Below, piece after piece: positions 40,073 through 48,063 of a DNA stretch of 64,000 nt; positions within the stretch are counted from its first letter, which is position 1; each line of letters begins with the position of its first letter. This stretch comes from Azospirillum brasilense (lineage in GTDB: Bacteria > Pseudomonadota > Alphaproteobacteria > Azospirillales > Azospirillaceae), in contig NZ_CP012915.1 in NCBI RefSeq assembly GCF_001315015.1, positions 682,001-746,000 of the forward strand, read 5' to 3'. Under the pieces are notes generated by a model that was given only the letters and a program-made list of their open reading frames with translations, did not search any database and was not told the DNA's origin. Made by a program: the position numbers and the translations under genes.

Positions 40073-40807
40073 ATGGACGACACCGCCGACACCCGCTGGA
40101 AGACCGATCCCGACGCCCCCGACGCCGCGAGGAACACCGTGGGTGGGGGAGGGACCGACGAACTGGACCAGCGGGTGGCCGCCGCGGCGATGCGGCTCGC
40201 CGCCGGGCAGGGCTGGCGCAACACCGGCCTGCTGGCCATCGCGCGGGGGGCAGGGGTGCCGCCGGACGTCTTCTACCGCCGCTTCCCCGACCGGTCCGAC
40301 GTGCTGGCCGCTGTGTCGCGGGTTGCCGACACGGCGGTCCTCGCCGACGAGGCTCCGTCCGGTCCGGACGAGAGCGCCCGCGATCGGCTGTTCGACGTGA
40401 TGATGCGCCGCTACGACGCGCTGCTGCCCTACCGGGACGGGCTGCGCTCGGTCGTCCGCGATTTGAAACGGGAACCGCTCACCGCGCTGGCCTTCTCCCG
40501 TCACTTCGGGCGGTCGATGGCCTGGATGCTGCGCGCCGCGGGGGTGGAGGCCGACCGCACCGGCGGCGCCCTCCTGGTGGCCGGGCTCGGCGCGGTGCAG
40601 ACGCGGGTTATGCGCGTCTTCCTGGAGGACGACAGCGCCGACCTGTCGCGGACCATGGCGGCGCTCGATTCCGAGTTGCGGCGGGCCGAACGCTGGGCTG
40701 GGGCATTACGCCGCAGATCCGGACGCGCCTCTCCAACCGCATCGTCTACAGCCCCGCAGGGCGCCGGGGAACCGGCCAAGGAACCAGGAAGCGCGTCCGC
40801 CGGTTGA
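40073..40807 (+). CDS. TetR-fold regulator or COQ9-like protein
   Basis: The 244-residue product has an N-terminal helix-turn-helix of the TetR type (AAAMRLAAGQGWRNTGLLAI, VFYRRFPDRSDVL, about 45-90). The C-terminal half (LFDVMMRRYDALLPYRDGLR, RSMAWMLRAAGVE, LDSELRRAERWA) is close to COQ9-like alphaproteobacterial proteins in ubiquinone synthesis, which share the TetR fold. The last 30 residues are a low-complexity tail. Whether it binds DNA or a lipid cannot be told here. It precedes the phasin gene. Confidence 0.65.
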   Translation: MDDTADTRWKTDPDAPDAARNTVGGGGTDELDQRVAAAAMRLAAGQGWRNTGLLAIARGAGVPPDVFYRRFPDRSDVLAAVSRVADTAVLADEAPSGPDESARDRLFDVMMRRYDALLPYRDGLRSVVRDLKREPLTALAFSRHFGRSMAWMLRAAGVEADRTGGALLVAGLGAVQTRVMRVFLEDDSADLSRTMAALDSELRRAERWAGALRRRSGRASPTASSTAPQGAGEPAKEPGSASAG

Positions 40808-40853
40808 GGTTCCATGAGCCGCGGTGTAGCCCCTGGTGCGACGCACAAGGGCG

Positions 40854-40882
40854 TTGACTATCTTTTTGGCAATCTGCATAGT
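40854..40882 (+). promoter_or_regulatory. Putative promoter of the phasin gene
   Basis: TTGACT (40854-40859) and CATAGT (40877-40882) are 17 bases apart, 63 bases before the phasin start. A PhaR-like palindrome lies just downstream. Confidence 0.5.
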
Positions 40883-40895
40883 CGCGCCACAGGTT

Positions 40896-40910
40896 TGCTG
40901 CGTCGCAGCA
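40896..40910. promoter_or_regulatory. PhaR-like operator before the phasin gene
   Basis: TGCTGC-GTC-GCAGCA is a palindrome (arms of 6) containing CTGC-N3-GCAG, the motif I recall as reported for the PHB-responsive repressor PhaR of Rhodobacter-type bacteria. It lies 14 bases after the -10, where a repressor would block transcription start. Confidence 0.5.
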
Positions 40911-40944
40911 TGCCGAATAAATCCTTTCGTCGGGGGTGAGAACC

Positions 40945-41373
40945 ATGGCCAAGCAGACCGGTAACCCGTTCCTCGAATTCGACCTGTCCAAGATGCTGGG
41001 CGAGTACAAGGTGCCTGGCCTCGACGTCGAGTCGATCCTGGCGAGCCAGCGCAAGAACATCGAAGCGGTGACCGCCGCCAACCAGCTCGCGATCGAGGGT
41101 CTGCAGGCCGTGCTGCGCCGCCAGGCCGAGATCGTCCGTTCCTCTGTCGAAGAGGCTGGCACCTATGTGAACCAGGTCGCCGCCGCCGGCACGCCGGAAG
41201 AGAAGGCCGCCAAGCAGGCCGAACTGGTCAAGGTCGCCTTCGAGAAGGCCCTGTCGAACATCAAGGAACTGGCCGAACTGGTCGCCAAGTCCAACACCGA
41301 GGCCGCCGACGTGCTGTCCAAGCGCGTGTCGGAGAGCCTGGACGAGGTCAAGGCCGCCATCGCCAAGAAGTAA
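40945..41373 (+). CDS. Phasin family protein
   Basis: Phasins coat polyhydroxybutyrate granules. The 142-residue protein is helical throughout, with the family pattern NPFLEFDLSKMLGEYKVPG, SQRKNIEAVTAANQLAIEGL (about 34) and Ala/Lys-rich amphipathic repeats, without signal peptide. GGGGGTGAG lies before the ATG. A promoter and a PhaR-like palindrome lie upstream and a GC hairpin with a T-rich tail follows, so it is a single-gene transcript controlled by PHB status. Confidence 0.92.
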   Translation: MAKQTGNPFLEFDLSKMLGEYKVPGLDVESILASQRKNIEAVTAANQLAIEGLQAVLRRQAEIVRSSVEEAGTYVNQVAAAGTPEEKAAKQAELVKVAFEKALSNIKELAELVAKSNTEAADVLSKRVSESLDEVKAAIAKK

Positions 41374-41399
41374 GCGTCTCTCCCGCCGGAGAGTGCCGC

Positions 41400-41428
41400 A
41401 AGGGGCCGCCCACCGGGGCGGCCCTTTC
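41400..41428 (+). terminator. Rho-independent-type terminator after the phasin gene
   Basis: AAGGGGCCGCCC pairs with GGGCGGCCCTT (one bulged G) around a short loop and is followed by TCGCGTTT. It starts 26 bases after the stop codon. Confidence 0.7.
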
Positions 41429-41513
41429 GCGTTTCAGCTTCGGCGCCGCCAGTGCTAGCCTTGCCCGTGACGATTGAAACCATGACAACCGCAACAGGGC
41501 AGGGACGAGACCC

Positions 41514-41849
41514 GTGACCATCAGTTACGACGATTTTCTGAAAGTGGACATCCGCGTCGGCACCATCACCGCGGCGGAGCCATTTCCGGAGGCACGCAAG
41601 CCGGCCTATAAGCTGACCATCGATTTCGGGCCGGAGATCGGCACCCGGCGCAGCTCCGCCCAGATCACCCGCCACTACACGCTCGACGAGTTGGTGGGCC
41701 GGCAGGTGCTGGGGGTGGTGAACTTCCCGCCCAAACGCATCGGCCCCTTCACCAGCGAGGTTCTGTGCCTGGGCCTGCCCGATGCAGAGGGCGAGGTCGT
41801 GCTGGTCGGGCCAGGGCAGAGTGTGCCGAACGGCGGGCGACTGTACTGA
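41514..41849 (+). CDS. csaA: tRNA-binding-domain chaperone CsaA
   Basis: This 111-residue protein is a stand-alone tRNA-binding/OB-fold of the CsaA type ([47 protein letters not shown]). CsaA is described as an export-related chaperone with peptide or tRNA affinity. The start is GTG at 41514 with AGGGA before it. It ends at a strong bidirectional terminator shared with rimO. Confidence 0.92.
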   Translation: MTISYDDFLKVDIRVGTITAAEPFPEARKPAYKLTIDFGPEIGTRRSSAQITRHYTLDELVGRQVLGVVNFPPKRIGPFTSEVLCLGLPDAEGEVVLVGPGQSVPNGGRLY

Positions 41850-41860
41850 GGCTGCGGACA

Positions 41861-41904
41861 GCAAAAGGGCCGGGAGGCGTTGCCGTCCCGGCCCTTTTGC
41901 TTTT
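41861..41904. terminator. Strong bidirectional terminator between csaA and rimO
   Basis: GCAAAAGGGCCGGGA (41861-41875) and TCCCGGCCCTTTTGC (41886-41900) are a perfect 15-base stem with T4 after, symmetrical for both converging genes. Confidence 0.93.
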
Positions 41905-41915
41905 GGCGAAGCGCC

Positions 41916-43280
41916 TTATTCGGCGCGCTCGATGGAGCCCCAGAGGTCGTATTCGTCGGCGTGCTCAATGGTCACGTCCACGATGTCGCCCGGCTTCACG
42001 TTCGTCTCGCCGTTCAGGAAGACGTTGCCGTCGATCTCCGGCGCGTCGGCGTAGGAGCGGCCGATGGCGCCCTCCTCGTCGACCTCGTCGATGAGGACGC
42101 CGAGCGTGAAGCCGACCTTCTGCTGGAGCCGCTCGGCGCTGATCGCCTTCTGGGTCTCCATGAAGCGCTCCCAGCGCTCCTGCTTGACCTCTTCCGGAAC
42201 GGCGCCGGGCAGGTCGTTGGCGGTGGCGCCCTCGACCGGCTCGTACTTGAAGCAGCCGACGCGGTCGAGCTGGGCTTCCTTCAGCCAGTCCAGCATGAAC
42301 TGGAAGTCCTCCTCCGTCTCGCCGGGGAAGCCGGTGATGAAGGTGGAGCGCAGCACCAGATGCGGGCATTCCTGCCGCCACTTCCGGATGCGGTCGAGCT
42401 GCTTCTCCTGGGCCGCCGGGCGGCGCATCGCCTTCAGCACGGTGGGCGAGGCGTGCTGGAACGGGATGTCCAGATAGGGGAGGATGCGTCCCTCCGCCAT
42501 CAGCGGGATCACCTCGTCCACATGCGGGTAGGGGTAGACGTAGTGCAGGCGCACCCAGACGTCGAAGTTCGCCAGCTCGCGGCAGAGGTCGATGAAGCGC
42601 GCCTTCACCTTGCGCCCGTACCAATCCTCTTCCGCATATTTGCGGTCGATGCCGTAGGCGCTGGTGTCCTGGGAGATGACCAGCAGTTCCTTGACCCCGG
42701 CGGTCGCCAGCTTTTCCGCCTCGCGCAGGACCGAGACGACCGGGCGGCTCACCAGATCGCCGCGCAGGGATGGGATGATGCAGAAGCTGCAGCGGTTGTT
42801 GCAGCCCTCGGAAATCTTCAGATAGGCGTAGTGGCGCGGAGTCAGCCGCAGCCCTTCCGGCGGCACCAGATCGGTGAAGGGGTCGTGGATCGGCGGCACG
42901 GCGTCGTGCACGGCGTTGACCACCTGCTCGTACTGGTGAGGACCGGTGACGGCCAGCACGTCCGGATGGACTTGCCGGATCATGTCCGATTCCACGCCCA
43001 TGCAGCCGGTCACGATGACCCGGCCGTTTTCCTTGATCGCCTCACCGATGGCCTCCAGCGATTCCTTCTTGGCGGAATCGAGGAAGCCGCAGGTGTTGAC
43101 CAGCACGACGTCCGCGCCGTCGTAGGACGGCGAGATCTCGTAGCCTTCGGCGCGCAGGCGGGTGAGGATGCGCTCGGAGTCGACGAGCGCTTTGGGGCAG
43201 CCCAGGCTGACGATCCCCACCTTGGGGGAGGACGCCGGGTTGGTCTTGAATCCGGGAATGGACGGGGGGGTGCTGGTCAT
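41916..43280 (-). CDS. rimO: Ribosomal protein uS12 methylthiotransferase RimO
   Basis: RimO methylthiolates an aspartate of ribosomal protein S12. The 454-residue product has the N-terminal cluster Cys residues ([36 protein letters not shown]), the radical-SAM motif CNNRCSFC (about 158-165) and a C-terminal TRAM domain. Starts at 43280 and 43289 (MRA before) are both possible. No ribosome-binding site is seen and TATATA lies 9 bases upstream, so the mRNA may be leaderless. Confidence 0.97.
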   Translation of the reverse strand: MTSTPPSIPGFKTNPASSPKVGIVSLGCPKALVDSERILTRLRAEGYEISPSYDGADVVLVNTCGFLDSAKKESLEAIGEAIKENGRVIVTGCMGVESDMIRQVHPDVLAVTGPHQYEQVVNAVHDAVPPIHDPFTDLVPPEGLRLTPRHYAYLKISEGCNNRCSFCIIPSLRGDLVSRPVVSVLREAEKLATAGVKELLVISQDTSAYGIDRKYAEEDWYGRKVKARFIDLCRELANFDVWVRLHYVYPYPHVDEVIPLMAEGRILPYLDIPFQHASPTVLKAMRRPAAQEKQLDRIRKWRQECPHLVLRSTFITGFPGETEEDFQFMLDWLKEAQLDRVGCFKYEPVEGATANDLPGAVPEEVKQERWERFMETQKAISAERLQQKVGFTLGVLIDEVDEEGAIGRSYADAPEIDGNVFLNGETNVKPGDIVDVTIEHADEYDLWGSIERAE

Positions 43281-43624
43281 GGCGCGCATATATAGGCGAG
43301 TCGCGGCGCAACGCCAGACAAAACGCGCGGCGCAGCCCCGACACGAGGTGGTAGGTGCCCTGCGTTGTCTCCGCACCGGTCCGGTAATCCGCACGGCGCC
43401 ACAGGGGGGTGCGACACCTTGTGCTGGATAAGATTTAAGGTCAATGTTTCGTTTACTGTCCTGATGCCGTAGTGTGCGCCCCGTCGTCGGGGGTGGGGAG
43501 TCATGGACTTGCCTACTGTGGTATGTTAGTTTGGTGACCATATAGTCTCTATAACGTACAGACGCGTTGCCGGCTTTCGCCCGTGGCGCCGTCTTTCTCC
43601 GGCAACTGTCGAGACCCCGCTGCC
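43281..43624. other. 344-base rimO/marR intergenic region
   Basis: I see no gene. The region carries the rimO promoter at one end (TATATA at about 43290-43295, minus strand) and an AT-rich patch at 43520-43560 with the inverted repeat TATAG-TCT-CTATA (43541-43553), which may be the MarR operator or -10 core. Confidence 0.5.
43541..43553. promoter_or_regulatory. Inverted repeat, possible MarR operator
   Basis: TATAG and CTATA are perfect inverted copies around TCT. MarR proteins usually repress by binding such short palindromes that overlap their own promoter; this one overlaps TATAAC (43550-43555), about 72 bases before the marR start. Confidence 0.35.
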
Positions 43625-44062
43625 ATGTCGAAAAGCCCCCAGTCCCTGGCATCGGCGCAGGCGATAGCCGAGGTCATGATGCACATCGGCCATATCGCCG
43701 ACAGCATGGGCTACACGCAGGGTTTGAAGCCGTCGCAGTGGACGGCGCTGCGCTACTTCGCGCGCGCCAACGACAGCCAGCGGACGGTGTCCGCCTTCGC
43801 TGACTTCCACGCGACGACCCGCGGCGCGGCGTCTCAGATGGTCGAGGTGCTGGTGACGAAGGAGTTGCTGACGCGGGTCCCCGTGCCGGAAGACCGCCGC
43901 GTCGTGCAGCTTCACCCCACGGAGAAGGCGCTGGCGCTTCTCGAATACGACCCGTTGAAGGACTTCGCCGCGGTCATCGCGGCCCTGCCGGGGCCGGAGC
44001 AGTTCCAACTGGCGGATCTGCTGACGCGCGTGTTGAAGGGGCTGCTGAGCAAGCGGGCGTAG
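43625..44062 (+). CDS. MarR family transcriptional regulator
   Basis: The 145-residue product has a winged helix-turn-helix ([39 protein letters not shown]) and dimerisation helices as in MarR proteins; [18 protein letters not shown] is the wing region. The start at 43625 fits the family ([18 protein letters not shown]); a frame from 43583 is longer. Ligand and targets are not known. It is convergent with the formate dehydrogenase operon; a palindromic element lies between. Confidence 0.9.
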   Translation: MSKSPQSLASAQAIAEVMMHIGHIADSMGYTQGLKPSQWTALRYFARANDSQRTVSAFADFHATTRGAASQMVEVLVTKELLTRVPVPEDRRVVQLHPTEKALALLEYDPLKDFAAVIAALPGPEQFQLADLLTRVLKGLLSKRA

Positions 44063-44077
44063 GGAGGACAGGCACGA

Positions 44078-44128
44078 GCCCCCACCCCGGCCCTTCCCTG
44101 CGAAAGGGGGGAGAGCCGGGGTGGGGGG
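44078..44128. repeat. Palindromic GC-rich element of the alphaproteobacterial interspersed type
   Basis: CCCCCACCCCGGC (44079-44091) pairs perfectly with GCCGGGGTGGGGG (44115-44127), with an inner CCTT/AAGG pairing. Elements of this sort are found between many genes in alphaproteobacterial genomes and often act as terminators of convergent genes, as here (marR and fdsD). Confidence 0.7.
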
Positions 44129-44138
44129 CAACGCGTTC

Positions 44139-44369
44139 CTACGCGCTGCCCACGGTCGGCCCCTTCAGCCGCTCCACCGCCTGGGTAACGATCTCATGCA
44201 GGCCCTCGCCGCCGGCGCTGCTGTGCTCCAGCAGGCGCTGGCGCATGCGCGGCTCCCAGAAGGCGCGGATGTGGCCGGCGGTCTCGGTCACCGCCTCGTC
44301 CTGCGGGTAGGACTGGAAATAGCTGGCGATCTGGTTGGCCATGCGGACGAGTTCGCGTGTGGTGTCCAT
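44139..44369 (-). CDS. fdsD: Formate dehydrogenase subunit delta
   Basis: FdsD (76 residues) is the small subunit seen in the NAD-dependent FdsGBACD enzymes. It starts MDTTRELVRMANQIASYFQS, the family signature, and has HIRAFWEPRMRQRL (about 33-46). GGGAGC lies before the ATG. It is the last gene of the fds operon, after fdhD. Confidence 0.92.
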   Translation of the reverse strand: MDTTRELVRMANQIASYFQSYPQDEAVTETAGHIRAFWEPRMRQRLLEHSSAGGEGLHEIVTQAVERLKGPTVGSA

Positions 44370-44401
44370 GGGTCGGCTCCCGGAAAAATCGGATTTCTTC
44401 G

Positions 44402-45187
44402 TTAACGGAACAGCATGACGCCGTTGCCGCGCGCGCGCGCGGCCAGGGTCATGCCGGCGGCGCGGGCGAGCTTCAGCGCCAGCGCCGTGGGGGCGGAGAT
44501 GGTGGCGAGCATGGGGATGCCGATGGTCGCGGCCTTCTGAACCAGTTCGAAGCTGCAGCGGCTGCTCATCACCGCGAAGCCGCCGGACGGATCGATCCCC
44601 GCGCGGGCCAGCGCGCCGGCCAGCTTGTCGAGCGCGTTGTGCCGCCCGACGTCTTCCCGCGCCATCACGATGCGCCCGTCCGGATGAGCCCAGGCCGCCG
44701 CGTGCAGCGATTTGTTGGCCCGGTTCATCGGCTGGTGGTCGGGCAGGGCGGCGAAGGCGGCGGCCACCGCCGCCACCGATGGGGTGAAGCCCGCCGTGAC
44801 CCGTGGCGGCTCGCGCACGGCGTTGGCGAGGCTGTCCACCCCGCACAGGCCGCAGCCGCTCCGCCCTTCCATGGAACGGCGGCGGAGCGAGCCGCGCAGA
44901 AGACGCAACGGGTCAGCCTCAATGGACAGGACGATGCCGTCCTCCACCGGGCGGACGTCGATGCGGTCGATGTCGGCGGCGCTGCCGACGATGTCCTCGC
45001 ACAGGCTGAAGCCCAGCGCGAAGTCCTCCAGATCGGCGGGCGTCGCCATCATCACGGCGTGGGAGCGTCCGTTGTATTCGAACGCCACCGGGGTCTCCTC
45101 GGCGACCAGCCACGTCACGTCAGCCTGGTTGGCCGCTTCCGGAAAGCCGGTGCCGCTGGCCGGCAGGGAATGGGCGTGGGTGAGCAT
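44402..45187 (-). CDS. fdhD: Formate dehydrogenase accessory sulfurtransferase FdhD
   Basis: FdhD (fdsC) transfers sulfur from cysteine desulfurase to the molybdenum cofactor, needed for formate dehydrogenase activity. The 261-residue protein has the essential CxxC in SGCGLCGVDSL (about residue 112), VMAREDVGRHNALDKLAGAL and FVMSSRCS-like VMSSRCSFELVQKAA. It lies between fdsA (28 bases upstream) and fdsD. Confidence 0.96.
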   Translation of the reverse strand: MLTHAHSLPASGTGFPEAANQADVTWLVAEETPVAFEYNGRSHAVMMATPADLEDFALGFSLCEDIVGSAADIDRIDVRPVEDGIVLSIEADPLRLLRGSLRRRSMEGRSGCGLCGVDSLANAVREPPRVTAGFTPSVAAVAAAFAALPDHQPMNRANKSLHAAAWAHPDGRIVMAREDVGRHNALDKLAGALARAGIDPSGGFAVMSSRCSFELVQKAATIGIPMLATISAPTALALKLARAAGMTLAARARGNGVMLFR

Positions 45188-45215
45188 GGCTGGTCCTCCG
45201 CTGCGCGTTGCCGCT

Positions 45216-48044
45216 TTACTCCGCCGCCACTTCCACCAGATCGCCGCGGCGGATCTGCCAATCGGACGGGTGGTTGCTCAGCGTCACCTGCACCGCGGTC
45301 ACCTTGTATTCGGGGCAGTTGGTGGCCCAATCCGAGTTCTCGGTGGTGACCACGTTGGCCCCCGTCACCGGGTGGTGGAAGGTGGTGTAGACCACCCCCT
45401 GCGGCATCCGGTCGGAGATGCGCGCCCGCAGCGTGGTGGCGCCAATGCGGCTGGCGATGGAAACCAGATCGCCGTCGCGGATGCCCCGCTCCTCGGCGTC
45501 GTGGGCGTGGACCTCCAGGATGTCCTCCGGGTGCCACGCCACGTTGGCGGTGCGGCGGGTCTGGGCGCCGACGTTGTAGTGGCTGAGGATGCGGCCCGTC
45601 GTCAGGATCAGCGGGTAGAAGCGCGAGGCGCGCTCCTCCGTTGGCACATACTCGGTGATCATGAAGCGGCCCTGGGACGCTTTGCCTTCGCGCACGAAGC
45701 CGTCGGCGTGCATGATCGGCGTGCCGACCGAGTCCTCGTCGGTGCATGGCCATTGCACGCTGCCCACCCGGTCCAGCTTCTCGAAGCTGACGCCGGAGAA
45801 GGTCGGGGTCAGGCGGGCGATTTCGTCCATGATCTGCGCGCCGCTGCGGTAGAACATGGGATAGCCCATGGCGGTGGCCAGATCGCAGACGACTTCCCAT
45901 TCCTGCTTGCCGGTCTTGGACGGCATCACCGGGCGGACGCGGTTGATGCGGCGCTCGGCGTTGGTGAAGGTGCCGTCCTTCTCCAGGAAGGAGGTGCCGG
46001 GCAGGAAGACATGGGCGAAGGCCGCGGTCTCGTTCAGGAACAGGTCCTGCACCACGACGATCTCCATGGCCCGCAGGGCGGCGAACACATGCTGGGTGTT
46101 CGGATCGGACTGGGCGATGTCCTCGCCCTGCACGAACAGGCCCATGAAGGTGCCGTCCACCGCGGAGTCGAACATGTTGGGGATGCGCAGGCCCGGCTCG
46201 GGGTCGAGCGCCGCGTTCCACACCTCCTCGAACTGCTGGCGGACCACGTCGTCGGAGACGTGGCGGTAGCCGGTCAGCTCGTGCGGGAAGGAGCCCATGT
46301 CGCAGGAGCCCTGGACGTTGTTCTGGCCGCGCAGCGGGTTCACGCCGACGCCGTCACGCCCGATGTTGCCGGTCGCCATGGCAAGGTTCGCCATGCCCAT
46401 CACGGCGGTGGAACCCTGGCTGTGCTCGGTCACGCCCAGGCCGTAATAGATCGCCGCGTTGCCGCCGGTGGCGTAGAGCCGGGCCGCCGCGCGCATCTCC
46501 GCCGCCGGAATGCCGGTGTACTGCTCGGTGTTCTCCGGGGAGTGGCGCGGGTCGCGGACGAAGGCTTCCCAACGGGCGAACTCCATCGGGTCGCAACGGT
46601 CGGCCACGAAATTGCGGTCGACCAGTTCCTCGGTCACGATCACATGGGCCAGCGCGTTCATCGCGGCGACGTTGGTGCCGGGGCGGAGCTGGAGGTGGTG
46701 CGTGGCCGAGACGTGCGGGCTGCGCACGAGGTCGATGCGGCGCGGGTCGATGACGATCAGCTTGGCGCCCTGGCGCAGCCGCTTCTTCATGCGGGAGCCG
46801 AAGACCGGGTGGCCGTCCGTCGGGTTGGCGCCGATGACCAGGATCACGTCGGACTTGTCGACGCTCTTGAAGTCCTGCGTGCCGGCGGAGGTGCCGAAGG
46901 TCTGCTTCAGGCCATAGCCGGTCGGGGAGTGGCAGACGCGGGCGCAGGTGTCGACGTTGTTGTTGCCAAAGGCGGCGCGGATCATCTTCTGGACGACATA
47001 CACCTCCTCGTTCGTGCAACGGGACGAGGTGATGCCGCCGATGGAGCCGCGGCCGTATTTCTGCTGGACCGCGCGCAGGCGGGTGGCGGCGTAGGTGATC
47101 GCCTCCTCCCAGGACACGGTGCGCCACGGGTCGTCGATGCTCTCGCGGATCATCGGCTGCGTCTGGCGGTCGGCGTGGGTGGCGTAGCCCCAGGCGAAGC
47201 GGCCCTTGACGCAGGAATGGCCCTCGTTGGCGCCGCCGTCCTTGTGGGGGACCATGCGGACCACGGTGGTGCCCTTCATCTCCGCCTTGAAGGAGCACCC
47301 CACCCCGCAATAGGCGCAGGTGGTGATGACGCTGTGCTCCGGCTGGCCCAGTTCGATCAGCGACTTCTCGGTCAGGGTCGCGGTCGGGCAGGCCTGGACG
47401 CAGGCGCCGCAGGAGACGCACTCGCTGTCCATGAACTGTTCGAGGGCGCCCGGCGACACCTTGCTGTCGAAGCCGCGCCCGTCGATGGTCAGGGCGAAGG
47501 TGCCCTGGACCTCGCCGCAGGCCCGCACGCAGCGCGAGCAGACGATGCACTTGGACGGGTCGAAGGTGAAGTAGGGGTTGCTCTCGTCCTTCACGGCGGC
47601 GCGGTGGTTCTCACCCTCGTAGCCGTAGCGGACGCTGCGCAGACCGACCGCGCCGGCCATGTCCTGAAGCTCGCAATTGCCGTTGGTCGGGCAGGTCAGG
47701 CAGTCCAGCGGGTGGTCGGAGATGTACAGCTCCATCACGCCGCGGCGCAGGCGGCCCAGACGCTCGTTCTGGGTGTGCACCTTCATGCCCGGGGCGACCG
47801 GCGTGGTGCAGGAGGCCGGGGTGCCGCGCCGCCCCTCGATCTCCACCATGCACAGGCGGCAGGAGCCATAGGCGTCCAGCATGTCGGTGGCGCACAGCTT
47901 CGGCACGGTGATGCCGGCTTCCATCGCCGCGCGCATCACCGAGGTGCCTTCCGGCACGGTCACCGTGCGGCCGTCGATGTCCAGCGTCACCATGGTGGCG
48001 GACTCGCGGGCCGGGGTGCCGTAATCGATGTCTTGGATGGACAT
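45216..48044 (-). CDS. fdsA: NAD-dependent formate dehydrogenase subunit alpha
   Basis: FdsA carries the bis-molybdopterin active site that oxidises formate to carbon dioxide (or the reverse). The 942-residue protein starts with a 2Fe-2S ferredoxin-like domain (YGSCRLCMVEIEG), then two 4Fe-4S groups (SKCIVCSRCVRACGEV; CVSCGACVQACPT), then CAYCGVGC and the molybdenum domain. The metal ligand is Cys in CHSPTGYGL (about 368), not selenocysteine. The gene lies between fdsB and fdhD. Confidence 0.97.
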   Translation of the reverse strand: MSIQDIDYGTPARESATMVTLDIDGRTVTVPEGTSVMRAAMEAGITVPKLCATDMLDAYGSCRLCMVEIEGRRGTPASCTTPVAPGMKVHTQNERLGRLRRGVMELYISDHPLDCLTCPTNGNCELQDMAGAVGLRSVRYGYEGENHRAAVKDESNPYFTFDPSKCIVCSRCVRACGEVQGTFALTIDGRGFDSKVSPGALEQFMDSECVSCGACVQACPTATLTEKSLIELGQPEHSVITTCAYCGVGCSFKAEMKGTTVVRMVPHKDGGANEGHSCVKGRFAWGYATHADRQTQPMIRESIDDPWRTVSWEEAITYAATRLRAVQQKYGRGSIGGITSSRCTNEEVYVVQKMIRAAFGNNNVDTCARVCHSPTGYGLKQTFGTSAGTQDFKSVDKSDVILVIGANPTDGHPVFGSRMKKRLRQGAKLIVIDPRRIDLVRSPHVSATHHLQLRPGTNVAAMNALAHVIVTEELVDRNFVADRCDPMEFARWEAFVRDPRHSPENTEQYTGIPAAEMRAAARLYATGGNAAIYYGLGVTEHSQGSTAVMGMANLAMATGNIGRDGVGVNPLRGQNNVQGSCDMGSFPHELTGYRHVSDDVVRQQFEEVWNAALDPEPGLRIPNMFDSAVDGTFMGLFVQGEDIAQSDPNTQHVFAALRAMEIVVVQDLFLNETAAFAHVFLPGTSFLEKDGTFTNAERRINRVRPVMPSKTGKQEWEVVCDLATAMGYPMFYRSGAQIMDEIARLTPTFSGVSFEKLDRVGSVQWPCTDEDSVGTPIMHADGFVREGKASQGRFMITEYVPTEERASRFYPLILTTGRILSHYNVGAQTRRTANVAWHPEDILEVHAHDAEERGIRDGDLVSIASRIGATTLRARISDRMPQGVVYTTFHHPVTGANVVTTENSDWATNCPEYKVTAVQVTLSNHPSDWQIRRGDLVEVAAE

Positions 48045-48063
48045 GGGGTCTGGTCCTTTCCGC

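Noticed and set aside
45216..48044. Selenocysteine in the formate dehydrogenase
   Set aside because: The metal ligand codon encodes Cys and no in-frame stop is present.
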